Position numbers and translations under genes: made by a program. Below are positions 1-5,690 of a stretch of DNA of 8,051 nucleotides, piece after piece. The stretch's first letter is position 1. The number at the start of each line of letters is the position of its first letter. The DNA comes from Pseudomonadota bacterium (GTDB lineage: Bacteria; Desulfobacterota; Syntrophia; Syntrophales; JADFWA01), in contig JAUVKS010000073.1 of assembly GCA_030596145.1 (NCBI GenBank), forward strand, positions 1-8,051, given 5' to 3'. The notes below the pieces were generated by a model. The model saw only the letters and a program-made list of their open reading frames with translations, ran no database searches and had not been told where the DNA came from.

Positions 1-102
1 TGCATATCTTTCGTGGTAATGCAAGATTATGGGTTAACAAAAGCCCTTACTACAGATGAGCATTTCAAGCAGGCTGGTTTTAGAGCTTTGTTGATCGAAT
101 AA
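1..102 (+). CDS. PIN-domain (VapC-like) ribonuclease, C-terminal fragment
   Basis: Only the last 33 residues are in the window; the gene starts upstream. The frame reads CISFVVMQDYGLTKALTTDE followed by HFKQAGFRALLIE and a TAA. This matches the last part of PIN-domain proteins, where a Cys-Ile-Ser-Phe strand precedes an alpha helix and a TTD-x-HF-x-QAGF block carrying the last metal-binding Asp (here in TTDEH). PIN proteins of this size are usually metal-dependent ribonuclease toxins paired with a small antitoxin encoded just upstream, which would lie outside the window. Family assignment rests on this tail alone. Which RNA it cuts, and whether the missing part is intact, cannot be said. Confidence 0.75.
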   Translation, partial: CISFVVMQDYGLTKALTTDEHFKQAGFRALLIE

Positions 103-136
103 TTTTGATATAAAATGAAATGGATAATCAGAATAT

Positions 137-156
137 TACGCAGATTACCGCAGATT
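137..156. repeat. Short CGCAGATT direct repeat
   Basis: Two near-identical units, ACGCAGATT and ACCGCAGATT, stand back to back. The related ACGCAGACG motif recurs at the end of the neighbouring 67-bp element (about 216-224 and 3130-3138), so this is probably part of the same repeat complex. Confidence 0.6.
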
Positions 157-158
157 AA

Positions 159-225
159 TTAGCCATAGACACACCCCAGTACGATCTTCCGGACCTACGG
201 GGCAGGCACAGACTGACGCAGACGA
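159..225 (+). repeat. 67-bp dispersed element R1, copy 1
   Basis: This stretch aligns without gaps to 3073-3139, with 57 of 67 positions identical by hand count. Its core, CACCCCAGTACGAT, then 8 variable bases, then CCTACGGGGCAGGC, is also present at 1941-1976. CCCC-A-GTA at 174-181 can pair with TACGGGG at 196-202 with one bulged A, giving a short imperfect hairpin. It resembles small non-coding palindromic repeats (REP/MITE-like). No transposase is visible in the window. Confidence 0.85.
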
Positions 226-254
226 AAAAGAAGGTTGGAAGGTTTTCTTTTTTT
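225..254 (+). terminator. Weak candidate terminator, A/T stem with T-run
   Basis: AAAAAGAA (225-232) can pair with TTCTTTTT (245-252) around a 12-nt loop, and the 3' arm sits in a run of Ts. The stem has almost no G-C pairs, so it would be unstable as an intrinsic terminator. It is placed correctly to end transcription from the PIN-domain gene, but this is a low-confidence call. Confidence 0.2.
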
Positions 255-305
255 GTCCTGGCTTATCTGGCAGGTCCAAAGAAATAAGATATTCGGTTAA
301 TCGAT

Positions 306-1724
306 ATGATCACAAACTATCCCAAACTCACCAGATTATGGGTAGCGCTTTTGGACGTCGGGGTAACGTTTGCCTCTTACATAGGTGCTGTGTATTTACG
401 GAATGCGATGATAGCATTGTATCCGTTTGGAGGAATAGTCAACTGGCAGGAGCATTGGGAAATCTTGATTACAATTCTTCTGGTATGGAGAGGCCTTTTC
501 GGCTTTCAGGAAGCGTATGTAGGGCAACGATTCACTTCGCTGAAGACTGATTTGTTGGTTGTTGTAAAGACTGTGATTTTCGGGACTCTTATTGTTTTAA
601 CTTTTGCATTCCTGATCAAGTCGAATATACCCAGGACTCTTATCTTTATTTTCGCGATCGTCAATCTGATATTTCTTTTTGGTGAAAAAGCGCTTTTTTA
701 CCAATTCATAGGATATCTGAGAAAACAAGGCAAAAATATAAAAAGAGTTTTAGTATTAGGCGCTGGAGATGTGGCCAAAGCCTTTATCTTTTCGGTGGAA
801 AAATATCCTGATTGGGGACTTAAGATTTTAGGCCTGATTTGCAAAAATGAACTTAATGTGGGAGATGAGCGGTTTGGGTATAAGCTGGTGGGGCATACCG
901 ATGATCTTCGTGAGTTACTTCATTACAACCCTATAGATGAACTGGTTGTTGCGCTGCCTGCAAAACATCTGGGAGCTGTGGAGGATGTTATGGCTATATG
1001 TGATGAGGAGGGGGTTCCGGTGCGGATTGTTTCACCCTTTTTTAAAAACCTTATTTCAAAAGCCAATACTGATATGATTCATGGACTGCCCATCATCAAG
1101 TTTTCTTCAGTGGAACGTGACGATTTCGAGATCACCTTAAAGAGAGTCATGGACATAATCGTTTCATTTGTCTCATTTGTGTTATTGGTTCCGATATTTG
1201 GACCAATTGCCATGCTTATTAAGCGAGAATCTCCGGGGCCTGTCTTTTACCGATGGAAAGTGCTGGGACTCAACAAACGGCCACTGGTCAGCTACAAGTT
1301 TCGTACCATGGTGGAAAACGCAGATAATGTTAAAGAAAAGCTCATTGTCAATAACGAGATGAGTGGCACTGCATTCAAGATGAGTAATGATCCGCGTATT
1401 ACCCGTGTGGGAAAGTGGCTGCGCAAATTCAGCATTGATGAGCTGCCACAGCTCTGGAGTGTGCTAAAGGGCGATATGTCCTTAGTGGGGCCGAGGCCGC
1501 CACTTCAGACAGAGGTGGAAAAATACGAAGGGTGGCATCGGAGAAAGCTTTCCGTGAAACCGGGGATCACCTGTTTATGGCAGGTGAACGGAAGAAATGA
1601 GATCAATGATTTTGACGAGTGGATGCGCCTCGACATGAAATATATTGATGAGTGGAGTCTGTGGCTTGATTTTAAGATATTGTTTAAGACTGCGTGGGTG
1701 GTGGTGAGGGGGACGGGGAGGTAG
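306..1724 (+). CDS. Undecaprenyl-phosphate sugar-1-phosphate transferase (WbaP/ExoY type, polyprenyl glycosylphosphotransferase)
   Basis: This 472-aa membrane enzyme would transfer a sugar-1-phosphate from a nucleotide sugar to undecaprenyl phosphate, the first committed step of O-antigen, capsule or exopolysaccharide assembly at the cytoplasmic membrane. Hydrophobic helices lie near residues 11-31, 52-66, 86-104 and 111-131. They are followed by a Rossmann-like domain with VLGAGDVAKAF (150-160). The C-terminal bacterial sugar transferase domain starts with a membrane-dipping helix (about 280-304). It then shows KFRTM (331-335), NDPRITRVGKWLR (361-373), SIDELPQL (376-383) with the expected catalytic Asp-Glu pair D378-E379, SLVGPRPP (392-399) and KPGITCLWQVNGR (418-430). 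Length and domain order are typical of full-length family members. The sugar (hexose or N-acetylhexosamine) cannot be read from the sequence. The ATG at 306 lacks a strong ribosome-binding site but agrees with the family N-terminus. Confidence 0.95.
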   Translation: MITNYPKLTRLWVALLDVGVTFASYIGAVYLRNAMIALYPFGGIVNWQEHWEILITILLVWRGLFGFQEAYVGQRFTSLKTDLLVVVKTVIFGTLIVLTFAFLIKSNIPRTLIFIFAIVNLIFLFGEKALFYQFIGYLRKQGKNIKRVLVLGAGDVAKAFIFSVEKYPDWGLKILGLICKNELNVGDERFGYKLVGHTDDLRELLHYNPIDELVVALPAKHLGAVEDVMAICDEEGVPVRIVSPFFKNLISKANTDMIHGLPIIKFSSVERDDFEITLKRVMDIIVSFVSFVLLVPIFGPIAMLIKRESPGPVFYRWKVLGLNKRPLVSYKFRTMVENADNVKEKLIVNNEMSGTAFKMSNDPRITRVGKWLRKFSIDELPQLWSVLKGDMSLVGPRPPLQTEVEKYEGWHRRKLSVKPGITCLWQVNGRNEINDFDEWMRLDMKYIDEWSLWLDFKILFKTAWVVVRGTGR

Positions 1725-1785
1725 TTATTTGTTAATCGTTATTGGTTATTTGATAATTGTAATAGATATATGGGATTTAGGGATA

Positions 1786-1860
1786 AATACTAATAAAACA
1801 AATGCTGGAATAAGTGATAATGCTGGGATGAATACTAATAAAACAAATGCTGGGATGATA
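1786..1860 (+). repeat. Tandem repeat of 15-bp periodicity
   Basis: A 23-bp stretch at 1786-1808 (beginning AATACTAATAAAAC) recurs exactly at 1831-1853, 45 bp downstream. The bases between contain a partial unit with the shared AATGCTGG motif. The whole block reads well as five 15-bp units. Because 15 is a multiple of three, translation gives a repeating NTNKTNAG peptide, but there is no independent sign that it is coding. Confidence 0.8.
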
Positions 1861-1865
1861 GATAC

Positions 1866-1907
1866 AGAGGGCGGAGAGCAGAGGACAGAAGACGGAAGCC
1901 GGAGAAA
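1866..1907 (+). repeat. Purine-rich 7-bp array A
   Basis: Six consecutive degenerate heptamers can be read: agagggc, ggagagc, agaggac, agaagac, ggaagcc, ggagaaa. They share the RGARGNC-like pattern found in the longer arrays at 6665-6740, 6835-6940 and 7574-7657, always purine-rich on the + strand. Confidence 0.75.
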
Positions 1908-1940
1908 CCGATCCGCCCCAGAGGAATGGACTTCGTATTC

Positions 1941-1976
1941 CACCCCAGTACGATACTCGGTACCTACGGGGCAGGC
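1941..1976 (+). repeat. Dispersed element R1, core copy 2
   Basis: The two conserved blocks CACCCCAGTACGAT and CCTACGGGGCAGGC are identical to those of copy 1 and are again separated by exactly 8 variable bases. The outer flanks seen in the 67-bp copies are missing. Upstream, GGAAT (1923-1927) and ATTCC (1937-1941) form a further small inverted repeat. Confidence 0.8.
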
Positions 1977-2040
1977 AGGGCGGGCGGGGCGGGCGGAGCA
2001 GGGAAAGCTTGAAGATCAAAGCCAAGGGGATGAATGTTGG

Positions 2041-3144
2041 TTGGAGAATATTGAGGGGATATCTTATAGGTGGAATGGGGAAATACTCCATAATCCTGAC
2101 AGGGAGCCTATTGAAGATCTGGATGCATTGCCATTTGTGAGTCGAGTCTACAAAAAGTACTTGAATGTAAAAAATTATTTCTTTGGAGGGGCATAATATC
2201 CTTACGTCCATCTCATCTCAGGCCGGGGTTGTCCCAATCGCTGTGTATGGTGCAGTTGGCCGCAATTGCTTCATGGAAGAAAATTCCGGGCAAGAAGTGC
2301 TGAAAATGTCGTCGCTGAGATGGAATACGTAAGCAAGGAGCTGCCCGAAGTAAAGGATATCGGTTTTGAAGATGACACTTTCAGTGCAGATCAGAGGCGG
2401 GTTATAGAAATTTGCGAGCTAATAGTAAAAAGAAACCTGAAGGTTTCATGGTATGCCAATGTAAGGGCGACTTTGAGATACGAGACGATGAAGGCCATGA
2501 AAAAGGCAGGGTGCCGTTTTCTGATTGTGGGTTTTGAAAGCGGCAACCAGAAGATTCTGAATAATATCAAAAAAGAGATTACCCTTGAACATTCAATCCG
2601 CTTTGCGGAAAACGCGCAAAGAGCGGGCTTGCTCGTTCACGGCTGTATGGTAGTGGGAAGCCCTGGAGAAACCAGAAAAACAATGGAAGAAACCCTTACT
2701 TTTGCGAAGAGACTCAATAGCGACACGATGCAGTTTTTCCCTATGATGGTTTACCCGGGCACAGATGCTTACCGCTGGGCAGAAGAGAACGGATATTTGA
2801 CAACAAAAGATTTTTCCAAATGGGTTACCGCTACGGGATACCACAATTGTGTGGTTAGCACTCCCGAGTTGAGTAGTAAAGATTTGGTCAACTTCTGCGA
2901 CGGTGCTCGCCGGGAGTACTGTTTGCGTCCCAGGTATGTGGCCTACAAGGCATGGCAGACTTTAACTAGCCCTAGTGAGCGAGAAAGGAACGTGCGACAG
3001 CTCAAGAATTTTGGCGGCCCCTCCTTTTTGGCAGCCGCGTTTAGCCGCCCTTCTACCACTCAAAACGAGGAATTAGTCACAGACCCACCCCGGTACGATC
3101 ATTCTGGCCTACGGGGCAGGCGCAGACTCACGCAGACGACATAA
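2041..3144 (+). pseudogene. B12-binding-type radical SAM protein, truncated and with an in-frame stop
   Basis: In one frame the sequence encodes the linker of the B12-binding/radical SAM family (GISYRWNGEILHNPDREPIE, then DLDALPFVSRVYKKYLNVKN-YFFGG). It then hits TAA at 2194-2196 and continues in the same frame with YPYVHLISGRG-CPNRCVWC, whose CxxxCxxC cluster (codons 2230-2253) would bind the 4Fe-4S cluster that cleaves S-adenosylmethionine. Downstream are GFEDDTF, GFESG and PGTDAY, all normal for the family. The TTG at 2266 lies after the Cys cluster, so a protein started there would be inactive. The roughly 150-residue cobalamin-binding N-terminus is gone, replaced by repeats, and the last codons derive from an R1 copy. 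Such enzymes sit in glycan and lipid clusters as methyltransferases or rearrangement enzymes; the substrate here is unknown. Over 300 downstream codons remain open, so inactivation is recent or a shortened product is still made. Confidence 0.88.
3073..3139 (+). repeat. 67-bp dispersed element R1, copy 3
   Basis: This is a gap-free match to 159-225 (57/67 by hand count). It overlaps the final codons of the radical SAM remnant and supplies its last 20 or so residues, with the TAA stop immediately after. The stem bases CCCC-GGTA and TACGGGG are kept, and several of the differences fall in the variable 8-bp loop region. Confidence 0.85.
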
Positions 3145-3173
3145 TAATAATGAAAATCAAGGAACAACAAGTT

Positions 3174-3180
3174 GGAGGTG
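3174..3180 (+). promoter_or_regulatory. Strong Shine-Dalgarno site for the antitoxin-like gene
   Basis: GGAGGTG, followed by ATT, matches the anti-Shine-Dalgarno end of 16S rRNA over about nine bases and lies 7 nt before the ATG at 3188. This fixes the start and predicts strong translation of the first gene of the pair. Confidence 0.85.
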
Positions 3181-3187
3181 ATTAATC

Positions 3188-3478
3188 ATGGCGAGGATTA
3201 TTATTCAACCACAGACTGCTGAAAATGTAATAAATTTGGTCAGATCGGCAGTGGAAAATGAACGGAAAGTCATAAGTTTTGGCATCTCGAAAACGAAAAA
3301 GAAATTGGTAGAGCTAGAAAAGAGATCTGGAATGGACAGTGAAAGCTTTTATAAGAAATTCAACGAAGGGAAAATGGGTGATGATTTGCAGTCTATCCGG
3401 TGGGCAGGTGAGTATGAAACCTTGCTGCAATTGCAACGAGATTACAATGATCTCTTGGAGCCCGAATTGTGCTCATAG
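3188..3478 (+). CDS. Antitoxin-like partner of TumE-family protein
   Basis: This small protein (96 aa) is predicted mostly helical and charged, with no membrane segment. It contains ISKTKKKLVELEKRSGMDSE (about 53-54 is SF) and then YKKFNEGKMGDD (55-66) and WAGEYETLLQLQ (72-83). This pattern of KTKKKL, a GM-S-EFY-like turn, a GDD motif and a WAGEY helix recurs, to my knowledge, in small proteins encoded just upstream of TumE/DUF6516 genes. No DNA-binding helix-turn-helix is obvious. The GTG of the next gene lies inside its last codons, giving a 10-nt overlap typical of a co-translated toxin-antitoxin pair. It most likely neutralises the downstream protein. The pairing is well supported by position; the antitoxin activity is inference. 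Confidence 0.75.
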   Translation: MARIIIQPQTAENVINLVRSAVENERKVISFGISKTKKKLVELEKRSGMDSESFYKKFNEGKMGDDLQSIRWAGEYETLLQLQRDYNDLLEPELCS

Positions 3479-3843
3479 AGGAATATTTTCAAAAGGTTGA
3501 ATCTGACATTGCAAATTGTCCTTATATCTTTGAATCCCGTATCCTAAGGGATAAACGTTCTCTACACATTGGAATCATAGAAGGTGAAATCTCTTTTCCG
3601 GATGAATCAGTCCTGTATTTCATAGAATTTGTAAATGTGAAAGAGAAGATGGAACGTTATAAGTATTCTTATCATTACCAGGACAGGCATGGAAAACTTA
3701 TCTTCAGATATGACATGGCGCCGCATCACAAGGAAATTGACACCTTCCCTCATCACAAATACATAAGTTCAATGGGAGTCACCGAATCTTCTGCACCGGA
3801 CTTCGCCAAGGTTTTGGATGAGATAGTAGACTCGATAGAGTAA
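3469..3843 (+). CDS. TumE-family (DUF6516) toxin-like protein
   Basis: This 124-aa protein matches the TumE/DUF6516 family. The sequence shows an acidic N-terminal helix (about 1-14) and beta strands through YFIEFVNV (50-57). The family signature follows: YSYHYQDRHGKLIFRYD (66-82), APHHKEI (84-90) and TFPHHK (92-97). Its conserved Tyr, Asp and paired His residues look like an active site. The GTG start at 3469 is chosen because GGAG at 3457-3460 is 8 nt upstream and the frame begins with the usual LIEEYF. It overlaps its partner by 10 nt and has no other gene coupled to it. Family members are annotated as toxins of type II toxin-antitoxin systems; the molecular target is not evident. The gene looks intact. 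Confidence 0.83.
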   Translation: MLIEEYFQKVESDIANCPYIFESRILRDKRSLHIGIIEGEISFPDESVLYFIEFVNVKEKMERYKYSYHYQDRHGKLIFRYDMAPHHKEIDTFPHHKYISSMGVTESSAPDFAKVLDEIVDSIE

Positions 3844-3934
3844 GTGCACGCTTCCATAACCCCCAGGTGCTGTCCGCCTGACCTGTTAAATCAGAAGTTA
3901 TTTAACCGCGGTGCCCCCGTGGTGAAACTCAGCT
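3844..3934. other. Short gap with inverted repeats
   Basis: No gene is visible. GTTAAAT (3885-3891) and ATTTAAC (3900-3906) form a perfect 7-bp inverted repeat around an 8-nt loop. It is followed by CCGCGG and a C-run (3911-3916) in a CCCCCGTGGTGAAAC stretch that partly resembles the CCCCGTGAAAT half-site of the palindromic element at 6742-6831. There is no T-run, so I do not call it a terminator. Its position 30 bp before the next ATG would suit an operator or 5'-UTR hairpin, but nothing proves this. Confidence 0.35.
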
Positions 3935-5155
3935 ATGCATTATACGATAGATAAGAATCCGAAGGTTGATGCCAAGATAGCCCAGGATCAGGAATATATC
4001 AACTCCCACACCCTTTCACTCCTTGGTGATCACGTCCATTCTATCCTTCTCTGCGGTGGCTTTGGCAGGGGGGAAGGCACAGTTGAAGTTCGTGGCGATG
4101 AAATACATGTTGTCAATGACTATGACATCACTATTGTACTGAAGGAGCGAAATAGGCTCAAATATGCAATGTTATACCGGAAATATCATGCTCCCTTACA
4201 GGCTTTGGCAGAAAAACTGGCAATGGATTTGAAAATGAAGCAGGTCGATCTGTGCCTGAAACCTCTTGCCTATTTTGAAAATCAGGCTACGCTAAAAATA
4301 GAGAATTACGAGGTTAAACAGGGTCATGTGGTCACGCATGGTGAAGACGATCCTACACAATGTATGCCAGATTGGAAGCCGGAGGACATTCCCCTTTTTG
4401 AGGGCACGTGGCTGTTCCGTAACCGCGGGGCAGGCATGTTGATCCCGGCTCTATATTTCATGTGTGAAGAAGGAACACCTGAACATAAAAAAGAAAATTT
4501 TGTCATTGAGTGTGGCAAGGCGCAATTGGCTATGGGGGATTCTATTTTGCTGCTCAACAGGCGTTACCATCACTTGTATTCGGAAAGGTTACATTCTTTG
4601 GATACACTGTACGTTTCAGACGTGCCGGACGGTGAAAAGATCGTCATGCATTATCGGGAAGCACTGGAGCAGAAGTTACAGCCGGATTTTCAAAAATTTT
4701 ATGAACGTGATCTGGTTGCGTGGTGGTTTGAGATTGTGGGTTTGATGGATCATTTTTACCGGTTTTATGAGTCAAAAAGATTGGAAGTCGTCTTTAATGA
4801 CTGGATTGAATACTCTGACTTATCCAAACCGGAAGACAGGTTTGAAACGAAGGGCTTTCTGGGAAGTATGATACGAAAGCCCCGTGCCCTATTTTCGAAC
4901 AATAAGCTATGGATGAATTATCGTAAAGCCAAAAAGTCCTATACCATTGCTCTTGTGCCGCTGATCCTTTTTTCGCATCAAAGAGATATGTTTTATTCTT
5001 CCTATATGGCAAGAGCTGCATCTTTGCTGGGTGTGTCCATGGATGGGAACGGGAGAGAAGACTGGCTCAATCTGGTGCGTACTTTCCTGCGAATATGGCA
5101 CCCAGGCGGAAAGGCTGGTAATGCAATTAAACTTCAGACAGGATTAACAGGATAG
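3935..5155 (+). CDS. Pol-beta-type nucleotidyltransferase-fold protein of unknown role
   Basis: I do not recognise a named family for this 406-aa protein. The N-terminal part carries a nucleotidyltransferase signature: CGGFGRGEG (40-48), then NDYDITIVL (61-69) with the Asp-x-Asp pair D62/D64, and a likely third metal ligand D105 in KQVDLCLKP. Together these fit the hG-G/S...Dh-D/E-h pattern plus a distant Asp, so all three metal-binding acids seem present. Residues from about 150 on form a large mixed, mostly helical region with many aromatic residues (for example LVAWWFEIVGLMDHFYRF without an obvious motif) and no clear membrane anchor. Between the sugar transferase and the epimerase it may transfer a nucleotidyl or phospho group during glycan synthesis; this is inference. 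The last codons (about IKLQTGLTG) and the TAG stop lie in a CAGGATTAACAGGAT repeat, so the native C-terminus may be altered. The ribosome-binding site is weak. Confidence 0.72.
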   Translation: MHYTIDKNPKVDAKIAQDQEYINSHTLSLLGDHVHSILLCGGFGRGEGTVEVRGDEIHVVNDYDITIVLKERNRLKYAMLYRKYHAPLQALAEKLAMDLKMKQVDLCLKPLAYFENQATLKIENYEVKQGHVVTHGEDDPTQCMPDWKPEDIPLFEGTWLFRNRGAGMLIPALYFMCEEGTPEHKKENFVIECGKAQLAMGDSILLLNRRYHHLYSERLHSLDTLYVSDVPDGEKIVMHYREALEQKLQPDFQKFYERDLVAWWFEIVGLMDHFYRFYESKRLEVVFNDWIEYSDLSKPEDRFETKGFLGSMIRKPRALFSNNKLWMNYRKAKKSYTIALVPLILFSHQRDMFYSSYMARAASLLGVSMDGNGREDWLNLVRTFLRIWHPGGKAGNAIKLQTGLTG

Positions 5156-5162
5156 ACAGGAT
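5136..5162 (+). repeat. Left 27-bp inverted terminal repeat of the GxxExxY cassette
   Basis: The sequence begins AGACAGGATTAACAGGAT and ends AGACAGGAT. Its reverse complement occurs at 5659-5685 with a single mismatch (26/27). It is itself internally repetitive (ACAGGAT units every 9 bp). It overlaps the 3' end of the nucleotidyltransferase-fold gene and supplies its stop codon. Confidence 0.9.
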
Positions 5163-5196
5163 AAGAATAATATCCAGTAGATCCAGTCAGAAACAA

Positions 5197-5585
5197 ATGC
5201 AATATAAAGGAATTACAGAAAAAATTATTGGGTGTGCTTATCGGGTTTACAATAAACTGGGTTTTGGTTTCTGGAAAGCGTCTATGAAAAATGTTTGTTG
5301 ATTGAGCTAAAGAAGGTGGGCATAGAGGCCGAGTCGCAGTGTCCGATAACGGTTCATTATGACGGAGAAGTAGTAGGAGAGTTTATAGCCGATATTGTTG
5401 TTGGTGATATCATAATAGAACTGAAATCAGTTACCCAGTTGGTCAAAGCGCATGAGGTGCAGTTGGTCAACTGCCTCGTGGCTACCGGTAAGCCCGTTGG
5501 TCTGCTGATTAACTTTGGCGAGCGAAAAGTAGAGGTAAAGCGTAAACTCAGAGAATTGAATATTGGACAGGATTATCAGGATTGA
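5197..5585 (+). pseudogene. GxxExxY protein (PD-(D/E)XK nuclease-like), frameshifted
   Basis: The first frame reads MQYKGITEKIIGCAYRVYNK-LGFGF (5197-5271), then derails to a TGA at 5299. The second frame resumes at 5271 with LESVYEKCLLIELKKVGIEA and continues to a TGA at 5583-5585. Adding one T in the T-run at 5269-5270 restores an intact 128-residue GxxExxY protein. The frameshift falls inside the name-giving motif G-F-L-E-S-V-Y. The nuclease-like core FIADIVVGDIIIELKSV, with its Asp...Glu-x-Lys residues, is intact, as are HEVQLVNCL and GLLINFG. The biochemical role of GxxExxY proteins is not established; they are often present in many scattered copies in repeat-rich genomes. The last codons (GQDYQD) derive from an internal copy of the flanking repeat. 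The missing base could be a real mutation, a slippage site or a sequencing error. Confidence 0.88.
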
Positions 5586-5591
5586 CTGGAT
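5565..5591 (+). repeat. Internal direct copy of the 27-bp repeat
   Basis: GGACAGGATTATCAGGAT followed by TGACTGGAT is a degenerate copy of the 5136-5162 repeat in the same orientation. It encodes the last residues and TGA stop of the GxxExxY gene. Confidence 0.75.
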
Positions 5592-5607
5592 GGTTTTCCT
5601 CTTGTTC

Positions 5608-5685
5608 ATCCCGTAAATCCCGTCTAAGAAAATCTTCGTGTTCTTCGTGGTGAAAAACATCCTGTCCATCCTGTTAATCCTGTCT
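5608..5685 (-). repeat. Right-end repeat cluster of the GxxExxY cassette
   Basis: This holds a degenerate inverted copy (ATCCCGTAAATCCCGTCT, 5608-5625), a TTCGTGTTCTTCGTGG motif (about 5635-5650), and the main 27-bp inverted repeat at 5659-5685, which is the reverse complement of 5136-5162 with one mismatch. The epimerase ATG follows 5 bp after the last repeat, so the repeat sits exactly where its promoter or leader would be expected. Confidence 0.85.
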
Positions 5686-5690
5686 AAAAT

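Larger units (their letters stand above)
103..305. other. Intergenic gap with dispersed repeats
   Basis: No coding signal is visible between the PIN tail and the sugar transferase. The gap holds a short direct repeat of the CGCAGATT type (about 137-156), one copy of the 67-bp dispersed element (159-225) and an A/T-only inverted repeat ending in a run of Ts (225-254). No convincing -35/-10 pair was found for the downstream gene, and there is no strong Shine-Dalgarno sequence before its ATG. Confidence 0.6.
1725..2040. other. Repeat-filled gap that has replaced the 5' part of the radical SAM gene
   Basis: An open frame (TTG at 1729) runs through this stretch into the radical SAM remnant, but its translation is low-complexity and looks like translated repeats. 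In order it holds a 15-bp-periodic tandem repeat (1786-1860), a purine-rich heptamer array (1866-1907), a GGAAT/ATTCC hairpin (1923-1941), a core copy of element R1 (1941-1976) and a GGGCGG-rich run (about 1978-1998). The cobalamin-binding domain expected at the N-terminus of the next gene would fall here and is absent. Confidence 0.7.

Noticed and set aside
91..114. TTGATC and TATAAA as a sigma-70 promoter
   Set aside because: The two boxes are only about 12 bp apart, too close for a functional pair, and the first overlaps the PIN-domain stop codon.
1786..1860. Iteron-type origin or CRISPR-like repeat
   Set aside because: There are only two exact 23-bp copies and partial units, with no replication initiator gene or AT-rich unwinding region that would support an origin.
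1729..2196. 155-codon open frame from a TTG start as an independent gene
   Set aside because: The first 100 or so codons are translated repeats. Only the last 50 codons have family resemblance, and these belong to the radical SAM remnant.
4324..5101. Several antisense open frames of 64-77 codons across the nucleotidyltransferase-fold gene
   Set aside because: They lack ribosome-binding sites and recognisable motifs and are shadows of the long + strand gene.
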